This document shows positions 32,501 through 43,216 of a DNA stretch of 64,000 bases, in pieces. Origin of the DNA: Ramazzottius varieornatus. Lineage: Eukaryota > Tardigrada > Eutardigrada > Parachela > Ramazzottiidae. The translations under genes were made by a program, and so were the position numbers. How positions within the stretch are numbered: the stretch's first letter is position 1; each line of letters starts with the position of its first letter. Under the pieces are notes generated by a model that worked only from the letters and a program-made list of their open reading frames with translations, made no database searches and was not told the DNA's origin. The stretch lies in contig BDGG01000009.1 in the NCBI GenBank assembly GCA_001949185.1, positions 1,113,347-1,177,346 of the forward strand, given 5' to 3'.

Positions 32501-35233
32501 TGAAGATCTTCGGCGCGGATGGTGCGAACCCAATCAGGTTACTCAACGCACACAAACACCTGCAACAGACAGAACTCGATGATCGAACAGAACCAATGAA
32601 ACGACATCGCCGGAAATTAACACTTCATCAGAATCAAAATTCCGAAACTACAGAAAAATCTATTATCTGACCGTTTGAATGTTTTTCATCAATGAAAAAT
32701 CTAAATTTATGCTACCATTTACCGTCGGTTAATGACAGGGACAGTTTGATCATAATGTAGTGCCACACAGCTGACGTGGTCGGTGAAGGCCCTGTAGTAC
32801 TCTTGGACTTCTTTGTTGCAAGTATTGAGCATGATGCCTAATCCCAGTGGCTTCAGACTATCCTTCATTTTGACCCAGGATGGATCGTCAAAGTCGATAT
32901 CGAAAGCCCGTCCACCATTCTGCGTGATATCCAGTACTTCCGCCACACACCCTCCATGCTCGTGCGCCACCACCGACAGCGAGTTGTGCCGGTCAAAGTT
33001 CTTGGCGGCTAATAAGTCGTCCGTGATGTAGACCATCTCCTGAAGGGAGCTTGTGGATTGCCGTAAGGAAACTTTGGAGGTGGACACCGACTCTGCACGG
33101 GGACGAAGGACAAAAACCTAAAACGGCACAACTGTTGGAAAAATAGCAGATCCGGTCAGAAACCAACGTAATTCATCATGCTTCTACCACTGAATTTTTC
33201 AACGAATAAAGGAAGCTGACGATTTGGCGTTGTAAGCGGAAGCTGTCGTCGAGAGGAAAAAGTACCTTTTCTGCGTTGGGGTTGGGCCACGACAGGACGC
33301 CCTTTTTATCCAGACAGCAGACCGCGGTGACATTGCCCAAGGCATGGACCAAGTTGGCAGTTTGGTAGAGAGACTCGTTGCGGCCCTGAACAAAGGACCG
33401 GAAACGTTTCCAGGTGGACATCCAGTCAGCTTTCACCGTGTAGATGGCATCGGTCAGCCTGGCCTCATGGAGGCTATCATGCTTAAACTGCAATAAAAGG
33501 CAAGCACTAAGGTGTTGAAGAGTTCCGAATTCTTGCAACAAGTTTGTTCTAGTTATCATTTTCCTAAATTTCTGAAGGCACCTTTTTCCTCTTGAATTTG
33601 TGGAAGACGCTCAGTACGCGAGCGAGGATGATATAGTTCACCCCGAGCCACAATGACGGAAAGATTAGTGGCGATAACGGCAGAACAACATACAGGAGGC
33701 CGTACAGAATTTCTTCTGGCCATCGCTGCACGAAGCCTTCGTGGACAGCTGCCATCTTGATGATGATCGAAACCGTGAAGAGGCCGACGAAGATCGGAAC
33801 GACCAAACGAAGGATGAACCCCGATGCAATCAGCCGTTGCTTCTCGATGACGCTGCTTGGTCGCTGTAACGGCTTCTCTGACAGCGACTCTTGGAGATGG
33901 GTCTAGAAGGATATCAAGAATGTTATTTGGATTTCCGACCGAAAATATCTCTAGGCTAAAAGAAGACGTTGCCAAACGATTCTATGCAGGTCGCTCTCTT
34001 AAGTAGCGCACGTTGTCGTTACAACTGGCTCAGATCGTGCGCCACTTGGGAAAACGATCTGGTCCAGCTGGATTGTTTTCCTTGGGTGGCGCAGGTTTTC
34101 GTTGCTACAGGCTTGGAGTGCACCAGTGTGAGGTTATGAGCGAACTCGTTGTCCGACATCCCACTTAAGCTACCTTGAACGGGGCTTCGAGGACCATGAA
34201 GCGACATGGCGATGCCGATTCCCTTTCCTTAGGTCCCGCCGGATGTTCCAGTTCTCCTTCCACATCAGGCTGGAAGACATCGCCGACCCGAAGCGTCACG
34301 TTCCTCGTGGTTTCATCGGCGTCTTCGGCCAAGATCAGACATCGACAGTGGACGTGCTGACTGGGACGGATCAGTACAATATCGCCTGGCACCAGCAGGA
34401 CGGCGGGAAGGTTGACTAGGACGCCATCGCGGTAGGTCCATTGAAGTGTGACGCAGGGACTATCGGGAGACTGGAGATCGGGATAGATAGAAGGCTTCCA
34501 GTCAAGGGAACGCTTGTTGGACGCATCTGTAATGGGCAAGTTAAAACAGGACGTCGTGCGATCCATTCACACGGTGCGCACCAGAGAAGCGTGACGTCAG
34601 AGAGCACTAGTTTAGCCATAACGCCCATATGTACAGTTTCCGCTTGATTTGTGATTGATCAGAAACTCCATACCGTTCAATTCTCGTTGAATCAATTCCT
34701 TCACGGCCTGCATCTGCCTCCACAGCTCCGTATACCTCGTTCTGGCATCCCAGCACGACAGGAAAACATTCAGGAGAAAGAAGAAGATTAGAACGATGAG
34801 TACAGCCGTAGCTTCTCGTGGAGTAAAGTAGACATGGTGCGAATGGGGAATGCTGAGGACGACAAACACGAGGATAATTTCAACGAGCAGGAGCAAACCT
34901 TCGGACCACCTAAAGATGGAGCGTTGACTGTTGTATCCCAGCGCATCTCTGAACCACACTTTCCAGCTGAATGCGTTCAAGAAGCGGGTTTGTTCAGTGT
35001 CGATGAGTTTTTCCAAGAGATGCAAGCCTTGACGAGTGGATAATCCCTTGTTGCTTGCTTTCGCGATATCGACTGGTATAACCACAGGCACGTCTTCAAG
35101 TAGCGCAGGGGGAATGGACGGGGGGAGCAGATTCTCGATTTCAGCTGATGGCCTCTAAGGAATAACACGGTGGGATAATGTTGAGTTATTTACAAGCAAT
35201 GTTGGAAAAGGATTCCTTTACCAGCTGATCCAT
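29533..35233 (-). CDS. TMEM94: P-type ATPase-like ER membrane protein TMEM94 (ERMA)
   Basis: Multi-pass ER protein related to P-type ATPases, reported to load magnesium into the ER. Twelve exons join in phase. The first coding exon is only 12 nt (MDQL, 35222-35233), then RPSAEIENL...GLSTRQGLHLL with two helices. Exon 3 holds the actuator region YPDLQSPDSP...LQWTYRDGVLVNLP. Exon 5 has CCLDKKGVLSWPNPNAE, where DKKG stands at the phosphorylation-motif position (canonical DKTG). Later exons carry LKPLGLGIMLNTCNKEVQEY, LSNLIGFAPSAPKIFK, CTDYWNG, GLESGWNCHISLDSKG, PRGIENIREHIEEVDNVPLL and CCLGSSASLYN. The last exon (29533-30381) has the final helices and ends LEFGTKLGMNSPF, the exact family terminus. 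Three foldback copies are intronic. Confidence 0.94.
30442..30641. mobile_element. Foldback element, two hairpins, in TMEM94 intron
   Basis: About 200 bp. The left end CGCTTGGCAAAAACACTCGA and right arm CTGGTCAAGTCTG...GAGTTCCC can both be read. Arms: AACTGGCGCAC/CTGTGCGCCTCTTGG and GAGTGGCGCCTG/CGAGCGCCACTTGG. Confidence 0.8.
31785..31950. mobile_element. Foldback element, two hairpins, in TMEM94 intron
   Basis: The first hairpin is CAGTGGCGCAC/AAGTGCGCCACCGG. The joint is CAAACTCAACCAGATCGT. The second hairpin has lost its left core (CAACTGCCATTG) but keeps GTGCGCCACTTA. Confidence 0.75.
33968..34140. mobile_element. Foldback element in TMEM94 intron, partly eroded
   Basis: The first hairpin is AAGTAGCGCAC/GTGCGCCACTTGG, joined by CGATCTGGTCCAGCTGG. 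The second begins GGGTGGCGCAGG and its partner is reduced to GTGCACCAG. Confidence 0.7.
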
Positions 35234-36039
35234 TCTTGCCAGTTACAACACTCTCGAAGACGGAATCATTCGCGAAGTCCTTCAGTCCAGCAGCAGCTGA
35301 TCCATGACTGCCACCACAGTATTACATCAACATGTGCCCCACAAGCAGACCAAGCTCGAACGCTAAACGATTCTTCGGAAGTTCGGATTCTTTTTAAAAC
35401 GACAAAAGAATTGAAGCCTGGCAAAACTCGAAAGAGTATTGTTTTGATCAAATGGCGCAATGTGTGAGAGTTTACGAGAGGAAACATGCGCCTGTGCACT
35501 GCGTCATGCAAACCGAGTATTTTGATTGGCTAGAAGATCATGGAGGCCCAAGGGTCATGCCCACCAGCTTTTCTTTAGTAGGAGTACTCCAGCTCGTCGT
35601 CGTCGAGCAGCGAATGCCAGCGATATCGGCAGTTCCCTGATTTTTAGGGGGTTTTTTGCCTGCCAGTTCACAGGTCTTCTCTGCGTATTCAGCATGCTTG
35701 AGAAACTTTTTTTTAGCTTCTACGGACTTGTCAACTACTGGACAACAGACTTGGCCTCGTATTGGCCCAGGTGGACGACGATTCGGATGAAGAGCCTTTC
35801 AAGGAATCGTACTAGACTTCTCTATTTTTGGTTCGAATAGACTGGATGCGAAGTGTGCATAAAGTTGGGATTGCCGACGTTCAGTCGCTTTTGTTTCGTT
35901 CGAGCTTGTTTCTCTATGAGCAATTAGGAAAATATGAAAATATATACGTACAGTCGTGCTTCGATATGTGTGTCCCGTTCTAAGCAACAAGGCTGCGTGA
36001 TAGTATTAGAAAACCGTGTGCTGTGCCTTTCTAACTTAC
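35234..36039. other. TMEM94 5' flank and GPCR 3' flank
   Basis: No gene recognised. A decayed foldback hairpin is at 35417-35510 (GCCTGGCAAAACTCGAAAG, AAATGGCGCAA, CATGCGCCTG). Confidence 0.35.
35417..35510. repeat. Decayed single hairpin of the foldback family
   Basis: The left outer arm GCCTGGCAAAACTCG and the core AAATGGCGCAA remain. The partner arm is CATGCGCCTGTG. Confidence 0.45.
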
Positions 36040-37369
36040 TTACTGCTTTATTAATATCTGTAACTGGTGACGTAAGATTCGGTGGCGAAGGTTCGTGGCC
36101 TGGCGCATGGACAGTTGGCTGCTCGTTGTGTCCACTCCGTTCTTCTTCTCTCGTAGCACCTTTGAGCCACAGAGAGCCATTTTCCAAAATGCCTGAATCA
36201 CTGCCACCCGGTATTCGTTGCTAAGCATCAGGAATATCACCTGTAAGGACACAAAACGAATTATTAGTGACACGCACCTGTCGCTGCGACGCTTTTTCCT
36301 GATGGGCAGAGGACCTAATTTCGGCCGGATCTTTCTCCGGTGATTAAGTAATTAAGAATATATACCGGATGAAGTGCATACCCAAACAAAAGGACGGCAT
36401 GCAGCAGTAAGAAAAGTAAGGGATGGACAAGGTATCGAGGTTAAACGGCCGCGATAATAGGCGTCATGAGAATATATCCGAAAAAGAGCATTTCCGTTAC
36501 TCGAAGCAGCCGCTTGGTCTCCTCCACATCCGCTAACGTCACTTGACCGCTCTGAGTTACAGGATCAACTGGTACAATAGCACCGCCCAGTGCCCAAGCT
36601 GCCTTTCAAGAATAGAACGACGTAGTGAATAGAAATAGTGAATGAAAGAATAGAAAAACGTAGTGAGATACAGGCATCCTTCGGCACTAATGGGGATGTA
36701 AGAACTAATAGTCAGGAGAATGTAAAACCTGGCTGGGTTCCCTTTGCTGCGCTGAAGGCACATTTTCCAGATATTCTGCGACGCGCAGATCACGGCATCA
36801 AGTTCAAGTAGCGGAATTGATTCGCAGATTAATGACTGAAGCCAGATGTACGCGATCAGACAAGCCGTAACCCGTGTCGATGTTGCCGTCTCGTATTTAT
36901 GGGGAAAGATCAAGGCGATGGAAGCGGTTCAGCGCAACGAGAAACTCCGACCAGTGGAGAGACTGTTTGACTAGATAGTAAAATAATGTGGAGACCTTGC
37001 AGAACGTAAATGACGGAGGGTGGTACTGTGCGAAGTATGTTTAAAAGGCGAGAAGTGAAAAGGCGAAGAAGCAGAAGGTACCTTTGGTCAAGAGGGCGTG
37101 GGCGATGAGAATGCCCGTCCCACAACGAAGATGACGTTTTGTGAGGTGGTTGCCATTGTGGTTGCCAGAAGGTAGCTCGTCAGACCACCAGACCAACCAG
37201 GAAGCAAGATGAATATCAGCCACAGGTTTGGCCCCAAGCCGTATTGGGTATAAGATGGTGTGGTTATGTTCGTAAAAGAGTGAAACAATGACAAATTCAT
37301 ACGGAACCAATGGTCAGCCGAAAAATTATTTGTGATATTCGATCGAAGAGAGCCGAAAATGTCGGCCAT
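36040..37369 (-). pseudogene. Rhodopsin-type G protein-coupled receptor, apparently broken
   Basis: A seven-helix receptor can be traced. The N-terminus has several N-x-S/T sites (NITNNFS, NLS, NIT), then TM1-TM2 (ATTMATTSQNVIFVV / GILIAHALLTK). TM3 has FCKVSTLFYYLVKQ and NRF in place of DRY. ICL2-TM4 is FPHKYETATSTRVTACLIAY, TM5 ARFYILLTISSYIPI, TM6 KRLLRVTEMLFFGYILMTP and TM7 LHPVIFLMLSNEYR, where HPVIF replaces NPxxY. The frame changes in TM2 (about 37117) and directly after NRFHRL (about 36912), with no splice sites to explain the second. An in-frame TAA (36441-36443) separates TM6 from TM7. A GTTTAA donor could skip the stop but would delete TM7. Assembly indels are the alternative to a true pseudogene. 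Ligand unknown. Confidence 0.6.
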
Positions 37370-37985
37370 GCATATGGTGGGCGCTCCGGAGTCCAGACAC
37401 GGTCATTGCAGGTGTGCTTTTGCTCGATGCGTTCCGCTCACTTTCCGGTTTGACAGAACGCGCCACTGACGAGGGACCCTTCAGACCATGTCGCTCGCTG
37501 ATCACGAAACCGATGCTTTTATATGATGGCTGAGGCCCTTAGCTCTCTACAAAGTATCGGGAGGGCCGGCGAATAACCACTTCCTGGAACTGGAGGAAAT
37601 CCCGAAGGTGCCTCGTCCACCGTAGAACCCGTGTTATAGCCTGTATAGCGTTACACAAAACGATCCAAAACCTGGTCCGTTATCTAAGGAAACTGCAGAT
37701 TTCACTTGCGGAAGGTGTAAAGTGATGTTTCGAACTATAGTTATACGTAATTTTAACAGCCCGTATTTGTCCACACTGGACTTGGTTCAAAATTTTTCAT
37801 GGGAGACGTGGGTATTATTCAAAACGAAGAGGGATAGATGGCTGCAGCGATTTATGATCATCGTCGCATCTATGGTGGGACAAGAGATCCAAACGTAACA
37901 GGAGCAATAATATGATGATCAATACATAAAGAGACATGTTCTGTTAACACCGGTACCGAGAACAAAGCTTCGCATGAGCGAGTAC
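37370..37985. other. Gap between the GPCR and the MFSD1-like gene
   Basis: No ORF or repeat of note. It contains the 5' flank of the receptor and the 3' UTR of the transporter. Confidence 0.3.
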
Positions 37986-39697
37986 TCAAGTCGGATGCAA
38001 ATTCGGCATTAACGGGTCCCACGTCCGCCTGCCTGCTTCCGTTTCCTCTTCTTTCGTTTCTTCTTCTTTCGTTTCTTCTTCTTTGATTTTCTGCTTGTGC
38101 TCTTTCGCAGTGCGAGACAGCGCCCTCTCTTCACTTCGACGGTTCGCCCAAATCATCATTACACAAGCCAAGGTTCCGACTACGCCCATACACAGTAACA
38201 TGATCATCAAGTACTCGAACGCCTTCTTCTCGTCAACTGCGTCGTTGTCTAGGATCAGACCGGCAACTAAAGCGAAGAACCCTGCCCCAACGAAGCGGAA
38301 AAACTTCTGGATGGATTCCGCCACACCTTCGGTATCTTCGGGCGCTACCATGGCGTTGCTTGCTGCGCACAACGGGCTAAAGATGGCAAAACCCAACCCG
38401 ATGATGACCGTCATGACTATGGAATTAATGGAGCTAGACGAAAGGTACACTGCGAAAGCGCTAAAGATCAGGATGGCTCCCAGAGTCATCCAATAATCGC
38501 GGTGACCGACGCGATCGACCAGGAAGCCGAAGAGGGGAATGAGGATGCTGAGGTCGTAGACCAGGCCGATAATCCAGATAGCCTGCCTCTCGCTGTAACC
38601 ACTGCCGTCCTATATGTAAGAAAAACACGGCGATCAGCACGATTTGCCGCACTTAGGGTAGGTGGACGACGGCTAAGGTCTTGAGTACATGTACGTTACC
38701 TCTAACAGAGTAGGAGCGTTGACGACGAAGGTGGTGATCAGGGCATGGATCAGAAACAGCGCGATGGTGAACCACCAGAAGACCGGCTCGACATTCTGCC
38801 GGAAATGATGAAAGCCTTCCTTGACCGACCGCCTCAAGCTTCTTCCCTCTTTCTCTTCATCGTCCTGGTCAGTGTCGACTTTACCCTGTATGAGTGCAGC
38901 TACTGTTGCCAGAGCTGTAAGTCCGACAGAAATCCAGATGGCGTTGCTCATCCCGATGGCGTCTAGAACTTGCCCGTTCAAGTAGAAACTGAAGGCTGAG
39001 CCCAGTGCAGCGGCAAGCACGTACAGTCCCTTCATCTGGGTACTTTCCTTCCACAACTCGTTGACGCGATGGGCACAGACCGTCACACGCAACCCATTTC
39101 CCAAACCGTAGATTATGCGACCCAGCATCAGTGCGCCGAACGCCATCCTGTTGTCTTCCAGATAGGATCCGCCGACGAAGACTAACCTAATAGGCAGGAA
39201 GACTATCGATCGGAACCCAACAACACAAAAACAAGGCGTCGAAAATGAATACGGCTTTCCAAAAGAATTATGATGACGCCGCGCCCAAAATTAGGATGCC
39301 TTATATTGTAAACATCTACTGCAGGCGATTCCACTTACACTCCAGCAAGGGTGAGCAACCCACATGTCCAGATCAGCCATTTTTGTCCATATTGCTTAAT
39401 TGCCAACGTGGCAAAAATTGCTACAGCGCCAGTAGCGAAGAAGAAGGCCGTTGTTAGACCGTTGTATTCCACGCTGCTCAGATCTAGACAGCGGTCAGCA
39501 GGTGGTGGTTCTTCACCATGGTCGCTTGCTTCCAGATGCTTGGTGGTGTTCTTATGTTCATCAGTGCCATTGCGGCAAGCTAGCGATTCTCCTTGCAGTC
39601 TTCGGCCGAGCGGAGTAGGAAGCTCTTGAAAGAAGCTCCCGGCAAAGGCTAACAAGCACGAGCAAATCAGCACTGTCCATTTTCGTTTCCTGGGCAT
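37986..39697 (-). CDS. MFSD1: Major facilitator transporter, MFSD1-like
   Basis: Twelve-helix carrier; vertebrate MFSD1 is a lysosomal dipeptide exporter. Three exons (start ATG 39697 to about 39347; about 39189-38700; 38609-37986) give about 490 residues. The N-terminal helix KWTVLICSCLLAFAGSFF is followed by a lumenal loop with Cys pairs and N-glycosylation sites, then LSSVEYNGLTTAFF. GRIIYGLGNGLRVTVCAHRV is the counterpart of the MFSD1 GRFxFGIGGE helix. Exon 3 has SERQAIWIIGLVYDLSILIP, the MFS loop DRVGHRDYW and a final helix. The C-terminal tail is Lys/Glu-rich with three KEEET units encoded by a 15-bp tandem repeat (38041-38090). MFSD1 assignment is by overall pattern; a lysosomal dileucine signal was not identified. 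Confidence 0.8.
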
Positions 39698-41027
39698 TGC
39701 CAGTTGGTTCTGGGTCGATCGAGAGGATAACAGGGGATGATGGATGTGCGATCAAGTAACTGCAACGCAAAACCTGCGTGTAGGCAATGTTTCTTTCCCT
39801 CCCTGTTGCTGTGATCAGACACGTCTAGTACAGTAGTCTAAGATGGTAAGTGATGCGCACAACATGAAAACAGCTACAAAAGGACGGCAGGCCAGATGGA
39901 TAGGCATTCAATCGATTTCTCAAACCGGCTGTTTCTTCGCATTTGGCAGTTCATAGAGATACAGTTTCCGTGTCTGTCCAGAGTTTCCCAGTGGATACTT
40001 CAGAAACCCAGAAAACATACCTTATCACCATAGGCAATCTTCGTTCTGGCTTACACTTTGCGTACGGTCTACTGTACGTAGTGGAGACAGGCACGCAATA
40101 ACGGAAGAAACCCAAAACCTGTTCCAGCAAGCCTTTGATCTATAGCATGTTTATATCGGATAGGGTATTTCCCGACACATCGTTCTATGACGTCTTCTGT
40201 TGACTTGACTGATAGAAGACTGCAGCGCCGCAGCGATAACTCACACCCAGCACTGCAAGTTCTCCGTTTCAAAATCGGTGTTTCGCAGTTTACAGCATGT
40301 GTTGCTAAACACAGAAAGCCGTCCCCTACAAAACGTACATGATGTGCTCGGAAGGGCCCGTATGTATGGATGACGTACGTCCTGTAGGTGGCGCCACGAG
40401 CAACGGGGTTCGCGAAGATATCGGGGAAAAACAGTACGTACGTACGTACGTACGTGTGCAATTCACTCCACAGCACCTTTCAGATATTTTTTACGGTTCA
40501 GTTTCAATTTTCCACTTTTTCCGTCTGGCCCAAACTTTTTAGGGGCCCGAACTTTCTTTTCGTGCGTGTACCGATTTCAGAAATTACCAAGCAGGAGCAG
40601 ATTAAGTCGCCCCGCTGATCACAAAGAGTTTCCGGCGAATGTGCCCCATAGGTAGCGCCTTGAGCGCCTGTACGGCCCAATTGGAGGCGCACTTCGTAAG
40701 TCTTCGTCGTAGGCGCTATGAAGTTACTGTCAGGTCCCTATCGATATCACAGTCAAACAAGGGAGCTTCATTTATCTTTCTCGACCTACACCTGAAGGAT
40801 GACATATGGCTTATCTACACGGCGAACCAGCGAATGCGTATAGAAGAGCTCGAAAGGAACGCAGATTCCGCGACAAAGTGACCATAAGAAAACTGGAGCC
40901 AGCTTATGGGCGAAGCTTCTGGTTCCGAAATATGGCCTCCGGACAAACGCTCTTGTTTAATTTGCCCCACCGTCAGAGGAGCCATCGACGAATACGTTAT
41001 GATCCCGATGGGACTTCATAGTACCGC
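39698..41027. other. Intergenic between MFSD1-like and BTB genes
   Basis: No gene recognised. It contains a (TACG)n microsatellite at 40434-40455. Short frames on both strands look random. Confidence 0.35.
40434..40455. repeat. (TACG)n microsatellite
   Basis: Five to six perfect copies of the self-complementary tetranucleotide. Confidence 0.9.
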
Positions 41028-42849
41028 TTATTCCAAGTCAGTTTCGAGCCCATCCACGGGACGCCGGCGAATCCTGTCCCGATCGAACATCTTCTTCTCC
41101 TTGTGGTACCTCAGGCAGCTGTGGCTGTTAGCGAACGAGAGCTGATCTCCTTGGAATCGACATCGCCTCCTGGGTCGCGCTTGACAGTCGCAGCCACATT
41201 TGGCCAACTGAAACTCGCACTCTTTCTGTGGGTTTGACCGGCAGTCACAACCGCAGGTGGCCGCTTCGATGCGGCACTGTTTCTTCGGCGTTGCGATACA
41301 GTCACAGCCACACGTTGCCGCCCTGAAGGAAAACGCAACCTCCACATTACAAAAACGCTCGTTGTAATACCTCAAAAGAGGAAGATACAGTACTCACTTG
41401 CCGGCTATTGCATCCTGCAGCAGACCGCGCTGAATCTCTATCAGTCGACCATCCGAAAGGCGAACGCACTCTCGGTCGCTGCGGAAAGCTCATTTGTTCA
41501 GAAAGCGAAGCACAAGCGGATTATTGTTGTTCATGTTACCCAGTTTTAACAGCGGAGTTGGTTTTGGGAGCAGGCCTGCCAATAGCAAGTCTCGCATCCT
41601 TGGCATTCACCATGTATAAAGTCATCTGTGAGAATTCTTCCCACGTCAGCAGCCCATCCTACAACAACCGACAGGTTGCTTACTTCTCTTCGCACAATAA
41701 AAAAAGATCACCCAAGTTGTCAAGATCTACCTTAGTAGCCACTTCGTGAAATTCGCTGAGAGACATCCGAGGGAAGCAGATGAGGTCCACAGCAGGACCC
41801 AAAACTTGTCGCTGATTTTTGGGATCGTCCGGATGTAGTCCTTGTCGCTCGCATTCCGCCTTCGCCCACCTTGAATTGTAAGGGCGCATTGTAATGATAA
41901 CAAGTATCATTGCAAGGGCTAGAACTTGGGAAGGCCGAGGCACGAACTTACGTTATTGCACCTCTGAAAATTTCGATCTCCGGAAGCTTGTTGGTGCCTT
42001 CGGGGAAGGTATCATACTGCCATATGTACATGAGGTGCTTTTGCGGTAGATCAACGAAGTATTCCTCCTTCTGAAACAGCTTCCAAGCATTTGCTTCGAT
42101 GAAATTGTTACAATGCTGGCGAATGACTGCCACATCGTAAATGTCATTCTGCAAAATAACAATAATAAAACAGCCAAGAACGAAGCCGGCTTTTGATGCA
42201 CAGGAATACACATATTAGAATCTAAAACTAAACAATCAGTAATCGCTGATTCGGACATAAGCACCATCTCGAGAAATTCTCCAACCGTCTCCATCGAGAT
42301 ACAGTTTTTGACTTGATCCGCGCAGAACTTCTTGAGCGGGATAATGTCGTACTTGTGAGCCACGCCGTACATATCGATGAGGTTGCGGACGTTGATGCCC
42401 GCAGTATCATCACTATAAACGAACCTAGAATCCCAAACGATGGATTCCTACCTGGTACAGTTGCCGGAGCACGGAGAGTAAGAAATACTCCATTTCGAGA
42501 AGGCCTTACTTCAACATCAGCTTGAAGATGTCCGGGGAGGTGTCCGTTACTTCGACAAAAGCTTTGTTTTCCGGCACCGATCCAAAAAACATTGTAGCGA
42601 AGACAGAACTTCGGGCGGCCAGCAAAGCGCTAGAAATGCAACAGGTTGTGGATAGCGTAAAAATAACTCCTGGACAGAAAAAGCTTCAGCCTTTTCTGCT
42701 TACCGGTGACTCTTGATCTGTTCTGTTTCTCCGTCAGTTCCCACTTGAAAGACAACGTCACAAAACTCATTTTTGAGGAGCAGGGCTTGGACCATCGAAG
42801 CTACCGTATTGACATCGTTCTGCCAGGGCGTATCGGCTCGGCGCTCCAT
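41028..42849 (-). CDS. BTB-BACK protein with CGCDC-repeat tail
   Basis: The start ATG 42849 gives MERRADTPWQNDVNTV. The BTB domain follows (NEFCDVVFQV...IKSHRALLAARSSVFATMFFG, then VTDTSPDIFKLMLKFVYSDD, DMYGVAHKYDIIPLKKFC), then the BACK domain (LFQKEEYFVDLP, RWAKAECERQGL, VLGPAVDLICFPRMSLSEFHEV, DGLLTWEEF). This order is that of BTBD1/2/3/6-type Cullin-3 adaptors, but the expected PHR domain is absent. Instead an exon DRECVRLSDGRLIEIQ leads to three 19-residue repeats with CGCDC-x(8)-C (41176-41330) and a basic tail. All junctions keep phase. The six-cysteine-per-two-repeat pattern suggests metal binding or disulphides. If the tail belonged to a separate gene, the phase agreement would be coincidence. 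Substrate adaptor role is inferred from the family. Confidence 0.82.
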
Positions 42850-43216
42850 CTTGTCGGGATATCGACAACTCCCACTGCACCCTCGTCACAAAACTGAAGC
42901 GTCAAGCATCCATTGTGCATCAAAGAAGGAAAACCCACTCACATTGCGCAGCAGCCGAGAATTTTGTTGTACAGAAATACTTTGTTGTCAAATTTAATCG
43001 AACGAGATTTTCCGCCCTAAAGCAAGGTCACTACTACCTTGCCATACAACTTATACAACGTACGACCTTCAAGTGGAGTTACCCCCCCCCCGGGCGAGAC
43101 CCCAAACTGCTGAGGGCGGGCGTCGAGGGAGTTGTTCGATCAGCTGTGCGATCGGTTATGTTCGAGTTGTTGCAGACCGCTTGCTCCGTTTACTCGGTCC
43201 TGAAATTATTTGCGCC

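Noticed and set aside
43081-43091. Run of ten C bases
   Set aside because: Simple homopolymer in the 5' flank of the decarboxylase; nothing else supports a function.
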